Positions 42,992-51,166 of a stretch of DNA of 64,000 nucleotides are shown here, one piece after another. Source of the stretch: Lachnospiraceae bacterium YSD2013 (GTDB lineage Bacteria > Bacillota > Clostridia > Lachnospirales > Lachnospiraceae); contig FMTX01000020.1 of NCBI GenBank assembly GCA_900100895.1, positions 1 to 64,000 of the forward strand, read 5' to 3'. Every line of letters starts with the position of its first letter. Position 1 is the stretch's first letter. A program made the translations under genes and the position numbers. The notes beneath the pieces are model-generated. The model had not been told where the DNA came from and did no database searches. It saw only the letters and a list, made by a program, of their open reading frames with translations.

Positions 42992-44107
42992 ATGAGTACA
43001 TTACAGACACCTTTTCGCTACGATTTCGTAGGAAGTTTCTTAAGACCGCAGGCACTTAAGGATGCCAAGGCGGCATTTCAGGCAGGAAAGATTTCTAAGG
43101 AGGAGCTCGACAAGGTAATCAACGAAGAAATCACCAAGGTTGTGGCCAAGCAGAAGGAGTTAGGCTATCACGTAATCACCGACGGCGAGTTCAGAAGAAC
43201 TTTCTGGCACCTTGACTTCATGTGGGGTTTCGAGGGCGTAGATCACAAGGCTACAGGAAACGGAGTGCCTTTCAACGACGAGCTTGCAATCCTTGACGAT
43301 ACATATCTTGTGGGAAAGATTAAGGCGAAGGCTCATCCCTTCGTGGAATATTTTAAGTTCTTAAAGCAGTTTGAGGACGAGAATACTGTTGCCAAGTACA
43401 CAGTGCCCGCGCCCGCGCAGATGTTCCAGCAGATGATTATCCCTACCAACTTCGAGACCACTCGCAAGTTCTATCCCGACAACGAAGGACTTATTCAGGA
43501 TATAGCCGCTGCTTACCGCGACGTCATCAAGCAGTTTTATGATGCAGGCTGCCGCAACCTTCAGTTCGACGACTGTACCTGGGGCGCTTTGGTAGGCGAC
43601 GCAGCCAAGCTTCGCTACAAGTCACTCGGTATCGACCTTGACGACGTTAAGGCAGAGCTTCTTAAGGTTAACAACCTTGCACTCGAAGGCAAGCCCGCAG
43701 ACATGGTAATCAACTCCCACATCTGCCGCGGTAACTACCACTCAACATACTTCACCAGCGGACCTTACGACTCCGTAGCAGATTATGTATTTGCCAAAGA
43801 AAATGTTAACGCACTCTTCCTTGAGTACGACGACGAACGTTCCGGCGGCTTCGCGCCTCTGTCTAAGATTTCTACAGATAAGAAGGTTGTGCTCGGACTT
43901 ATTACCACCAAGTCCCCTAAGCTTGAGGACAAGGCAGCAGTCATCGCCAGAATCAAAGAGGCAGCTCACTACGTGCCCCTCGACCGTTTATACTTAAGCC
44001 CTCAGTGCGGCTTTGCATCATGCGAAATCGGTAACAAGCTCACCGAAGAAGAGCAGTGGGCTAAGCTCAGACTGATTAAAGAAATCGCCGACGAAGTCTG
44101 GGGATAA
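42992..44107 (+). CDS. YxjG/YxjH-like methionine synthase II family protein
   Basis: The 371-residue protein matches the C-terminal, zinc-binding half of cobalamin-independent methionine synthase (MetE) that also occurs alone as YxjG/YxjH. Motifs are FRYDFVGSFLRP, DGEFRRTFWHLDFMWG, LQFDDCTWG, the zinc ligands in NSHICRGNYH, and LSPQCGFASCE. It lacks the MetE N-terminal half. It probably methylates homocysteine from an unidentified donor. GAGAGGAGATACAGG precedes the ATG. It is regulated by the divergent LysR gene (inference). Confidence 0.88.
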   Translation: MSTLQTPFRYDFVGSFLRPQALKDAKAAFQAGKISKEELDKVINEEITKVVAKQKELGYHVITDGEFRRTFWHLDFMWGFEGVDHKATGNGVPFNDELAILDDTYLVGKIKAKAHPFVEYFKFLKQFEDENTVAKYTVPAPAQMFQQMIIPTNFETTRKFYPDNEGLIQDIAAAYRDVIKQFYDAGCRNLQFDDCTWGALVGDAAKLRYKSLGIDLDDVKAELLKVNNLALEGKPADMVINSHICRGNYHSTYFTSGPYDSVADYVFAKENVNALFLEYDDERSGGFAPLSKISTDKKVVLGLITTKSPKLEDKAAVIARIKEAAHYVPLDRLYLSPQCGFASCEIGNKLTEEEQWAKLRLIKEIADEVWG

Positions 44108-44108
44108 A

Positions 44109-44128
44109 TAACGGTTTTCTACCGTTCA
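44109..44128 (+). terminator. weak terminator after the YxjG-like gene
   Basis: AACGGT and ACCGTT form a short stem around TTTCT. The following CATATTTC is a poor U tract. Confidence 0.4.
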
Positions 44129-44159
44129 TATTTCAAAAATGACCGCTCATGTCAAAAGT
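44120..44159 (+). repeat. tandem imperfect 20-base repeat before the ABC operon
   Basis: Two adjacent copies begin ACCGTTCAT (44120) and ACCGCTCAT (44141) and both end in TCAAAA-TG (44140, 44159), with a two-base length difference. This looks like a two-site operator. Confidence 0.6.
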
Positions 44160-44235
44160 GTTTCTTTGGCCTTGAGAAATGTGTACTATCACATCAACAA
44201 GACAACAAACACTTAGACAAGGAGCGGTTTTTATT

Positions 44236-44958
44236 ATGAGTAACGCAATTGTAACTAACGGACTTATTAAAAGATACAAAGATAAGACGGCGGTTGACGG
44301 TATATCAATGACCGTCGAAGAAGGAAAGCTTGTGGCTCTCCTCGGCGTCAACGGTGCGGGCAAGACCACGACAATAAGAATGCTTACCTGCCTGTCAAAA
44401 CCCACAGCCGGAACGGCGCAGGTGCTGGGCCACGATGTGGTCAAGGAAGCCGATGAGGTGAAGAAGCTTGTGGGCATATCCACACAGGATACCGCAGTAG
44501 CCGAGAACTTGACAGTGCGCGAGAACCTTGAATTTATGGCTTCGCTGTATCTGGATAAGAACAGAATCGACGGCGCAGTTGAGAAGGCTATCAAAGCTTT
44601 CGGACTTGAGGAGTTTCGTAACAAGAAAGCAAAGCATTTATCCGGCGGCTGGAAAAGAAAACTTTCCATCGCCATGGCAATTATCGGCGAGCCCAAGATT
44701 TTGTTCCTCGACGAGCCCACACTGGGACTCGACGTTCTGGCCCGCAGACAGCTGTGGACAGAGATTGAGGAAATTAAGAAACACATGACCATCGTTCTTA
44801 CGACTCATTACATGGAAGAAGCGGAAGCGCTTGCGGATGAAATATTTGTAATGATTGACGGTAAGGTGGTAGCAAACGGCACGCTTTCCGAGCTTGAGGC
44901 CCGCACGGGTAAGAAGGGTCTTGAAGAAGTATTTGTTAAGATTGCGGAGGAATATTAA
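44236..44958 (+). CDS. ABC transporter ATP-binding protein (drug-export type)
   Basis: From ATG 44236 (AAGGAG 11 bases upstream) the product is 240 residues. Walker A is LGVNGAGKTTTIRML, the signature is HLSGGWKRKLSIAMAI and Walker B is ILFLDEPTLGLD, followed by the H-loop LTTHYMEEAEALADE. It is closest in style to DrrA/CcmA-type exporters. It pairs with the permease two bases downstream. Confidence 0.92.
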   Translation: MSNAIVTNGLIKRYKDKTAVDGISMTVEEGKLVALLGVNGAGKTTTIRMLTCLSKPTAGTAQVLGHDVVKEADEVKKLVGISTQDTAVAENLTVRENLEFMASLYLDKNRIDGAVEKAIKAFGLEEFRNKKAKHLSGGWKRKLSIAMAIIGEPKILFLDEPTLGLDVLARRQLWTEIEEIKKHMTIVLTTHYMEEAEALADEIFVMIDGKVVANGTLSELEARTGKKGLEEVFVKIAEEY

Positions 44959-44960
44959 TC

Positions 44961-45734
44961 ATGAAGAACAGAACACTTTCTTTTGCGAAAAGAAATCTTA
45001 TAGAGATGTCGAGGGATTCGCTTAGTTACATATTCTGCGTGGCGTTCCCGATAGTAATGCTGGTGATTATGTCGGTGGTAAATGCAAGCATTCCCAAGGA
45101 AGCCGGAATGACGCTTTTCAGAATCGATAATCTGGCGGGTGGCATAGTGATATTCGGGCAGACATTCGTAATGCTGTTTTCGGCGCTTAATGTAAGCAAG
45201 GATCGCTCGGGCTCGTTTCTTATCAGACTTTTTGCTTCGCCCATGAAGAGCAAAAACTTTACAGGCGGATACATACTTCCGTTAATCGTTGTGGCTATTG
45301 TGCAGGCAGTGATTGCTTTCGTGGCATCGTTTATCGTATCGCTTGTTACGGGAACTGAGTTAAATGTGCTCGGGCTCCTGGCAGGAACGATTGCTGTGAT
45401 TCCTTCAGCGATTATGTTTATAGCCATCGGAATGATTTTCGGAACAATCTTTAACGAGAAGGCGGCTCCGGGAATGTGCTCTATTATTATTTCTTTTGGC
45501 GCGATTGTAGGCGGTATATGGTTCGACGTCGAGGGCGTTGGAGGATTTATGGCGAAGCTTGGCAAGTGCCTTCCTTTCCTGTATGCGACAAAAGTTGCAA
45601 GGGCTGCAATTAAGCTGGATTTCAGCTTTGACACATTCGTGACTCCCATGATTGTTGTTGCGGGCTCGGCAGCAGTACTTACGGCGCTTGCGTGCATGTT
45701 CTTTGGCCGCAAGATGCGTGCAGATCTTGCATAA
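44961..45734 (+). CDS. ABC-2 type permease
   Basis: The 257-residue protein has six hydrophobic segments and the ABC-2 pattern, partner of the ATPase two bases upstream. GAGGAATATT, inside the ATPase gene, precedes the ATG. Such pairs export drugs, lipids or peptides. The LytTR/DUF3021 pair downstream suggests regulated expression, as in many Firmicutes. Confidence 0.88.
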   Translation: MKNRTLSFAKRNLIEMSRDSLSYIFCVAFPIVMLVIMSVVNASIPKEAGMTLFRIDNLAGGIVIFGQTFVMLFSALNVSKDRSGSFLIRLFASPMKSKNFTGGYILPLIVVAIVQAVIAFVASFIVSLVTGTELNVLGLLAGTIAVIPSAIMFIAIGMIFGTIFNEKAAPGMCSIIISFGAIVGGIWFDVEGVGGFMAKLGKCLPFLYATKVARAAIKLDFSFDTFVTPMIVVAGSAAVLTALACMFFGRKMRADLA

Positions 45735-45744
45735 AAAAGTGTAG

Positions 45745-45795
45745 ACCCCTCGATATGTGCTATACTTGATATAGTGAAATTATCGAGGGGTTTTC
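45745..45795 (+). terminator. terminator with the next promoter in its loop
   Basis: ACCCCTCGATA (45745-45755) pairs perfectly with TATCGAGGGGT (45781-45791), followed by TTTC. The 25-base loop contains TGCTATACT. The 3' arm supplies GAGGGG as ribosome site for the gene at 45797. Confidence 0.75.
45758..45766 (+). promoter_or_regulatory. extended -10 promoter of the LytTR gene
   Basis: TGCTATACT lies inside the loop of the preceding terminator. A transcript starting near 45773 would lack the 5' arm and so escape the hairpin. Confidence 0.6.
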
Positions 45796-45796
45796 T

Positions 45797-46261
45797 ATGC
45801 TGATAAGGACTGAGATTGACGGAAAGTACAAAGAAATAGAGCTTCACGTGTGCAACAGTGAGGAGACGGGCGAAGTGCGTGACATAGTGCACGAGCTGCA
45901 CGAACTCTACGACAGGAGGATTGCGGGCGTAGATGCGCGCGGCAACAGGTGCATGCTTAACCCGGGCGAGGTAGTGTCGGCCTACGCAGAAGGTCAGAAG
46001 GTTATGATACTCGGAACCGACGGCACTTACACTGTGCAGAAAAAGCTTTATGAGCTTGAGGAAGAACTGGGCGAGCGTAACTTTGTAAGAATATCCAAGT
46101 CCGAAATTGTTAATGTGGGGAAGATTAAGAACCTTGATATGAGCGTTACGGGCACTATTAAGATATGCATGAAGAATGGATATGAAACGTTTGTATCACG
46201 CAGAAATGTGAGCAAGATTAAGGAAAGATTATTATCCGAAAGGTCGGTGAAAAATTCATGA
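45797..46261 (+). CDS. LytTR-domain DNA-binding regulator
   Basis: The 154-residue protein has a C-terminal LytTR domain (VVSAYAEGQKVMILGTDGTY, ELGERNFVRISKSEIVNVGK, SRRNVSKIKERLL) preceded by about 50 residues of its own. No receiver domain is present. Small LytTR proteins of this kind pair with DUF3021 membrane proteins and control neighbouring ABC exporters. It overlaps the DUF3021 gene by 4 bases. Confidence 0.9.
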   Translation: MLIRTEIDGKYKEIELHVCNSEETGEVRDIVHELHELYDRRIAGVDARGNRCMLNPGEVVSAYAEGQKVMILGTDGTYTVQKKLYELEEELGERNFVRISKSEIVNVGKIKNLDMSVTGTIKICMKNGYETFVSRRNVSKIKERLLSERSVKNS

Positions 46262-46722
46262 AAAAGGTTTTAAAGAGGGGAATGATAAGCTTTTTTATAT
46301 CTTCTTTTGCCGGCGTATTGGTGAATCTGATTATTGATATTGTCGTGAACGCAGGCGGGACGAAGGGATTCATATCCATGTCGCCCGACTTCGTGAAGAT
46401 GTTTCCGACACCTGTGATTGCGGCGTACGTCAACGTGATGCTGTACGGACTCATCGGCTTCACGTTCTCGGTTATGGCGTTTGTGTACGAGGTAGAGAAG
46501 ATAGGATTTGTGATTCAGAGCATTATATACTTCGTGGTGACGGCTACGGTGTGCCTGTCGATAACGGTGATTCTGTGGCAGCTTCATAAGTATCCGGCCG
46601 CTTTTGCGGGAACGCTTGCAGGCTACGGCGTGACGCATGTGATTATGATTGTAATCGGGTACAGGAAGCTTAAGGAAGATATTAAAGAGATTAACGAAAT
46701 ATCCCTTGATATAGGGGAATGA
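46258..46722 (+). CDS. DUF3021-family membrane protein
   Basis: The 154-residue protein has four membrane helices (about 10-30, 60-80, 85-108 and 115-137) and the general form of DUF3021. It starts within the LytTR stop (4-base overlap), the layout seen for LytTR-DUF3021 pairs in which the membrane protein is thought to restrain the regulator. Confidence 0.82.
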   Translation: MKKVLKRGMISFFISSFAGVLVNLIIDIVVNAGGTKGFISMSPDFVKMFPTPVIAAYVNVMLYGLIGFTFSVMAFVYEVEKIGFVIQSIIYFVVTATVCLSITVILWQLHKYPAAFAGTLAGYGVTHVIMIVIGYRKLKEDIKEINEISLDIGE

Positions 46723-46734
46723 AAAGGCATAAGA

Positions 46735-46766
46735 AAAGACCGTATCCTTGTGGGGATGCGGTCTTT
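46735..46766. terminator. bidirectional terminator between convergent genes
   Basis: A 13-bp stem (46735-46747 with 46754-46766) contains one U-G pair. A- and T-rich ends allow use from both sides. Confidence 0.8.
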
Positions 46767-46790
46767 ATTGCTGTTATGAGGGCGTCGCGC

Positions 46791-47753
46791 TTAGTAATTG
46801 GCGTCGCCTTTGTTCTTGATGAAGTTGATGATGTGCTGACCGAGGAAATCGATGCCCTTGTCGGTAAGCATGGTGTTATCAACATATTCGGTGATGTTGG
46901 ACTCGTTAATGCCGTAGGAATAATTGTCTACGAAGCTTACGCAGTACTTGGTGGCTACGTAGTAAATGTTTTCAAAGTAATATGATGAGGTCATAAGACC
47001 GTAGTCTGTCTGGCTTGAGTATACAAGTTTGCCGGTTTCGTCGGTGTAGACCGAAGGGTAAGGCGATACAAGAATAATGTTTAAGTGAGGGTAGTTCTTC
47101 TGAAGAAGCGTAAGTGACTGCTCCAGTGAACCGCGCACGCCTCGCACATCGTCTTCGGCGATGGCAAAAGCAGCCTTGCCGTTGTAGTAGTCGATGAGGT
47201 TGTACATTATTATTACGGTATCGATTTTGTTAAGGTCTACAGACTTGAAAGTCTCAAGCATTTCGTAGTAACGATCTTCGACACGGAACAGGTCGGCCCA
47301 GTCCGTACAAAGAAGGTACGATACGTCTTTTTGATCCAATTCCCACACAACGTGATAGAGGGAAGCGGCATCCCAGCCGTATGCGATTTCGGGACCGTCA
47401 CAGCTGATACGGCTTGTATCGATGGTTAAGTCGTAGAACTTAGCATCGAGATTGTCCTTAAGCATATTGAGGATAGAGTGCTCGGCGCCGTTGTTATTGG
47501 CGTAAACGTTACCGAGTACAAGAATGTCTTCAACGTCGTCCTTAATATGATTGGGGAAGTCTTCCTCGGAAGGGTAGACGTACATATCCTGCACCTCGAT
47601 GTCAAACTCACCTTCCTCAATATCTGCGGTATTGACGGATATGGAACGGGAATCCCAATCAAGTAATCTGTATACACAAAAAACAATTATTGCCAATATA
47701 ACAATGCCGAGACCGGAAATTATTCCGATTCGTCTTCTTTTTTCTTTTTCCAT
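46791..47753 (-). CDS. membrane-anchored SGNH-hydrolase-like protein
   Basis: From the ATG at 47753 (AAAGGAG 9 bases upstream; a longer frame to 47813 lacks a ribosome site) the product is 320 residues. It has an N-terminal membrane segment (RIGIISGLGIVILAIIVFCV) and an external domain. That domain's spacing resembles SGNH/GDSL acyl hydrolases: DILVLGNVYANN (block I), TVIIMYNLIDYYNG (block III) and a late DKGIDFLGQHI (block V). The usual block I serine of GDS is not visible, so activity is uncertain. It lies next to the surface glycan locus. Confidence 0.65.
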   Translation of the reverse strand: MEKEKRRRIGIISGLGIVILAIIVFCVYRLLDWDSRSISVNTADIEEGEFDIEVQDMYVYPSEEDFPNHIKDDVEDILVLGNVYANNNGAEHSILNMLKDNLDAKFYDLTIDTSRISCDGPEIAYGWDAASLYHVVWELDQKDVSYLLCTDWADLFRVEDRYYEMLETFKSVDLNKIDTVIIMYNLIDYYNGKAAFAIAEDDVRGVRGSLEQSLTLLQKNYPHLNIILVSPYPSVYTDETGKLVYSSQTDYGLMTSSYYFENIYYVATKYCVSFVDNYSYGINESNITEYVDNTMLTDKGIDFLGQHIINFIKNKGDANY

Positions 47754-47861
47754 TAAAACTGCTCCTTTCGCGGATAGGGCTATTGTACTATCGGAAAAAG
47801 AATAAATCCACAAAATGCAACGATATTAAGAAATTATTCAAAAAAAACAAAGGTATTCAAT

Positions 47862-47890
47862 TTGTAAATGTCGTATATAAATGCTATAAT
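47862..47890 (+). promoter_or_regulatory. promoter of the large GH25 gene
   Basis: TTGTAA (47862-47867), a 17-base spacer, then TATAAT (47885-47890) with an extended TGC. Confidence 0.7.
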
Positions 47891-47914
47891 CTAATGTACT
47901 ATGGTATCTTGAAA

Positions 47915-47962
47915 ATTGTGTGCATTTTCGTATCCTTAAGGGGTAAATGCACTTTTAAGATA
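47915..47962 (+). promoter_or_regulatory. structured leader RNA of the GH25 gene
   Basis: Three nested arms pair in order: TATCTT with AAGATA, AAAA with TTTT, and GTGCATTT (47930-47937) with AAATGCAC (47945-47952). A small bulge lies on the 5' side, and the loop is short. No U tract follows before the ATG at 47990. It matches no riboswitch class I recognise. Confidence 0.6.
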
Positions 47963-47989
47963 TGGGATTATGGATAGAGGAGATGTGTT

Positions 47990-50900
47990 ATGGGCTACAA
48001 CGATAACAACACCGATGACGAAGTCTACATATTGGTGGATGAAGACGGCAATGAAGTGTTCTTAGACGACGATGCCGACATAGAAGATTCCGACGAGTAC
48101 GCGGCTGAGGCTGAGCCTGAATACGAAGCTGATTCTTTGTATGATACGAAGCCTGTATATGCGGCTGAGCCTGAGGGCGACACTGTTCTTTATAATAAGT
48201 ACGACGTTGAAGAGGCGCTCAGTGATGAGGTCGGTGAGGTTGAGCTTGAAGAAGAGTATGAACTCGAGGAGCCTTCATACGACACCGGAGTTATAGATTT
48301 TGATGAGGAAGATGATCCGAGGGATGAGATAGCCGAGAGAGGCGGAAGCAATATCCTTCTTTTGGCCGGAGCTGTGGTAATTGTGCTTGCGGCTGTGCTT
48401 CTCGGAATTGTTTATTTTGCGAAGAAGACTCCCAAGGATAAGGGCATTGATTTCTCGACGGTCGGAACGCAGATAGCGTCCATCGGAGTTATAGGCGAGG
48501 ATAATATCAATGCCATCACGTCTGCAGAGGGCAGTCGTCTCGATGCTTTGTACGAGGCTCAGAAGAGCTACGACTACGAAGAAGCCGACCAGGAAGGCGG
48601 CGTTTCAAGTGTTAACATTACACTTACTTCCATAGTCAAAGACTTAAAGATTAAGATGGTCAACTCCAAGGACAAGCTTATCGGCAATGTTCCTTTTGTG
48701 GTTGAGGTTACCACTCCCGCGGGCAAGACCGAAAAGTGGGAGGATGACAATAAAGACGGTATCATTTACAAGACCGATCTTGAGGGTGGTATCTACAAGG
48801 TTAAGATTGTGCCTCTTAACGGCTACGATTCCATGTATGATTTCTCCACCGCGACGATTCAGTCCATTACCGTCAAGACTCAGCTTGACTATCAGAAGGT
48901 TAACGTCAAGAACGAGATTAAGAAATCAAATCAGGTAGACGCTGCCGAAGACGGCGCTGCCAATGAAACCGAAGTTGAATCAAAGCTTAAGGATACGGTT
49001 ACTTACGTAGTGAGTGCGAAGGTTCCCAGTTCAGAAGGCTTCAAGGCAATTTCCAAGGATACAATCACCGATCCCATGAAGACCCTTACGAGTAAGAATG
49101 AGGCGTCGGTGGGTAGGTTTAAGAGATTATCTGATAACAATCAGAGTGGCGAAGGCTCCGGCGAGGGCGGCCAGAGTGGCGAAGGCGGTCAGGGTGAAGA
49201 TACCCACGAAGCTCAGTGGACTTATACCGATAATAACGACGGAACGCATACAAAGTCTTGCACAGTGGCAGGTTGTGCTATTCATCAGAGTGTGACTGAA
49301 AGCCATACTAAGAGAGATGATGGCACATGTATATGCGGATACGTATTCCCTGCAGAGCACACTCATCAGTACGATACAAAGTGGACATGCGACGAAACAA
49401 ATAAGAAGCACTATCATGCATGTACTTCCACAACAGGCACATGTAACGAGCCTAAAGCCGATCTTGCCGATTGTACAATAAAAGCTGTTAAGGACGAAAC
49501 AAAGACTAATGAGCATGTCTACAAGTGTGAAGTTTGCGGGCATGTTTATAAAACCGAACAGTGTAAAGACGATAATAACGATGGAAACTGCGATACTTGC
49601 GGCGGCAAGATGACCAAGACAGAAGTTGCGGTTTCATACTCTGCAAGCACTGTTAATCTTTCTTTGGCTAAGGATACCGATAAGGTTTCAAATGTTAAGG
49701 TAACGGCGACAAGAACACCCTCTGCTGATGTTGAGTCGTATGCTTGGGAAAGTGATGATACTAAGGAAGAAACTGTAAAGCTCGAGAACAAGACTTCCCA
49801 GGAAGTTAAGTTAACCGCACTTAAGACCGGTGAAGTAAAGGTTAAGTGTAAGGTTAAGTTCAAGGGTGATGATAAGACTTATGAAGGTGCATGGGTTGTT
49901 GTTAAGGTAACTGCCGGCACTACCCTTACTTTTGACAGAACAGCCAAGAAAGCTATCTTTGTAGACGGCGACAAATTTACTCTTAATGCTACGATTAAGG
50001 GCGCTAAGACCGGTAAGGTTAACTGGACTGTAGATGATGCCAACAAGGACAAGATTAAAGTTGAAGTTTCTTTGAGCGGCAAGGACGGCGACGCAGAGAG
50101 AAAGGCTACTTGCGTTGTTTCGGGTCTTAAGCCCGGTACGGCTACGCTTACATGTACCAGCGCAGATGATGCGAATATCAAGCAGTCGATTACAATTGTT
50201 GTGGTTGCTAACCCTAAGACCGATAAGACGACCAAGCTTGTTGATAACAACGGCAAACAGGTATATATTTACGATAAGTCCTCCAAGAAATATGTCGAGG
50301 CTACTTACGCAGATTACTACTCGGGTGTAGATTTGTTCACACCTGTGGAAGTATCATATATTTATAACGGTTGGTGGACGATTGACGGTAAGACATATTA
50401 TTTCGACGCCAACGGTAAGAAGGTTACGGGCGACCAGGTAATACTCGGTGCGAAGTATTCTTTCGGCTCCGACGGAGCGCTTAAGGGTGGCACGGGACTC
50501 TTCGGTATTGATGTATCCACATGGAACGGCACCATCGACTGGAAGCAGGTTGCCAAGTCAGGTGTATCTTACGCAATCATCCGTTGCGGTTACAGAGGTA
50601 CCACTTACGGAAGCCTTGTAGAAGACAACAAGTTCGCAAGCAACATCAAGAACGCGTCGGATGCTGGCATTAAGGTGGGTGTATACTTCTTTACACAAGC
50701 TGTTTCCGAGGCAGAAGCGGTTGAAGAGGCTTCTATGTGTCTGTCACTTGTTGAGGGATACAAGCTTTCATATCCTATATTCGTCGATGTAGAGAGCGGT
50801 TCGGGTAATGCCCGCGCCAACGGTCTTTCCAAGGAAGCAAGAACAGCCATTGTTAAGGCATTCTGTAAGACCATCAGCAACAGCGGATACAAGGCAGGTG

Positions 50901-51097
50901 TTTACGCCAATAAGAACTGGCTTAACACGAAGCTTAATGCTAACGAGCTTACCGCTTACACAATCTGGCTTGCACAGTATGCTTCGGCTCCGACTTATAA
51001 TACTACTCGCTACGATTTGTGGCAGTATTCGAGCCAAGGCTCCATTAAGGGTATCAGCGGTAACGTGGATTTGGACCTTAGCTATCTCGGATATTAA
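47990..51097 (+). CDS. membrane-anchored GH25 muramidase with acidic cytoplasmic tail and Ig-like domains
   Basis: The 1035-residue protein has an acidic cytoplasmic N-terminus (1-118), a membrane segment (about 121-144) and a prealbumin-like domain (about 205-300). A Gly/Ser/Glu linker is near 385-404. A Cys/His-rich region with CxxC pairs follows (about 405-545), then two Ig-like domains (about 549-741), one cell-wall-binding repeat (WWTIDGKTYYFDANGKKV) and a C-terminal GH25 domain from about 838. GH25 catalytic residues are intact: GIDVSTWNG and FVDVES (D and E near 932 and 934). It probably cleaves MurNAc-GlcNAc bonds in the wall while tethered to the membrane. Confidence 0.88.
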   Translation: MGYNDNNTDDEVYILVDEDGNEVFLDDDADIEDSDEYAAEAEPEYEADSLYDTKPVYAAEPEGDTVLYNKYDVEEALSDEVGEVELEEEYELEEPSYDTGVIDFDEEDDPRDEIAERGGSNILLLAGAVVIVLAAVLLGIVYFAKKTPKDKGIDFSTVGTQIASIGVIGEDNINAITSAEGSRLDALYEAQKSYDYEEADQEGGVSSVNITLTSIVKDLKIKMVNSKDKLIGNVPFVVEVTTPAGKTEKWEDDNKDGIIYKTDLEGGIYKVKIVPLNGYDSMYDFSTATIQSITVKTQLDYQKVNVKNEIKKSNQVDAAEDGAANETEVESKLKDTVTYVVSAKVPSSEGFKAISKDTITDPMKTLTSKNEASVGRFKRLSDNNQSGEGSGEGGQSGEGGQGEDTHEAQWTYTDNNDGTHTKSCTVAGCAIHQSVTESHTKRDDGTCICGYVFPAEHTHQYDTKWTCDETNKKHYHACTSTTGTCNEPKADLADCTIKAVKDETKTNEHVYKCEVCGHVYKTEQCKDDNNDGNCDTCGGKMTKTEVAVSYSASTVNLSLAKDTDKVSNVKVTATRTPSADVESYAWESDDTKEETVKLENKTSQEVKLTALKTGEVKVKCKVKFKGDDKTYEGAWVVVKVTAGTTLTFDRTAKKAIFVDGDKFTLNATIKGAKTGKVNWTVDDANKDKIKVEVSLSGKDGDAERKATCVVSGLKPGTATLTCTSADDANIKQSITIVVVANPKTDKTTKLVDNNGKQVYIYDKSSKKYVEATYADYYSGVDLFTPVEVSYIYNGWWTIDGKTYYFDANGKKVTGDQVILGAKYSFGSDGALKGGTGLFGIDVSTWNGTIDWKQVAKSGVSYAIIRCGYRGTTYGSLVEDNKFASNIKNASDAGIKVGVYFFTQAVSEAEAVEEASMCLSLVEGYKLSYPIFVDVESGSGNARANGLSKEARTAIVKAFCKTISNSGYKAGVYANKNWLNTKLNANELTAYTIWLAQYASAPTYNTTRYDLWQYSSQGSIKGISGNVDLDLSYLGY

Positions 51098-51113
51098 TTT
51101 ATAAGCTTTCTTT

Positions 51114-51138
51114 TACCATTTTATGGTATGAATATAAT
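51114..51138 (+). promoter_or_regulatory. promoter of the rfb operon with a dyad in its spacer
   Basis: TATAAT (51133-51138) has a TTTTAC-like -35 at 51111-51116. The dyad TACCAT-TTT-ATGGTA (51114-51128) lies between and could be an operator or the weak terminator of the upstream gene. Confidence 0.5.
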
Positions 51139-51166
51139 ATAGAAAGAAACGATAGGAGAATTTTTT

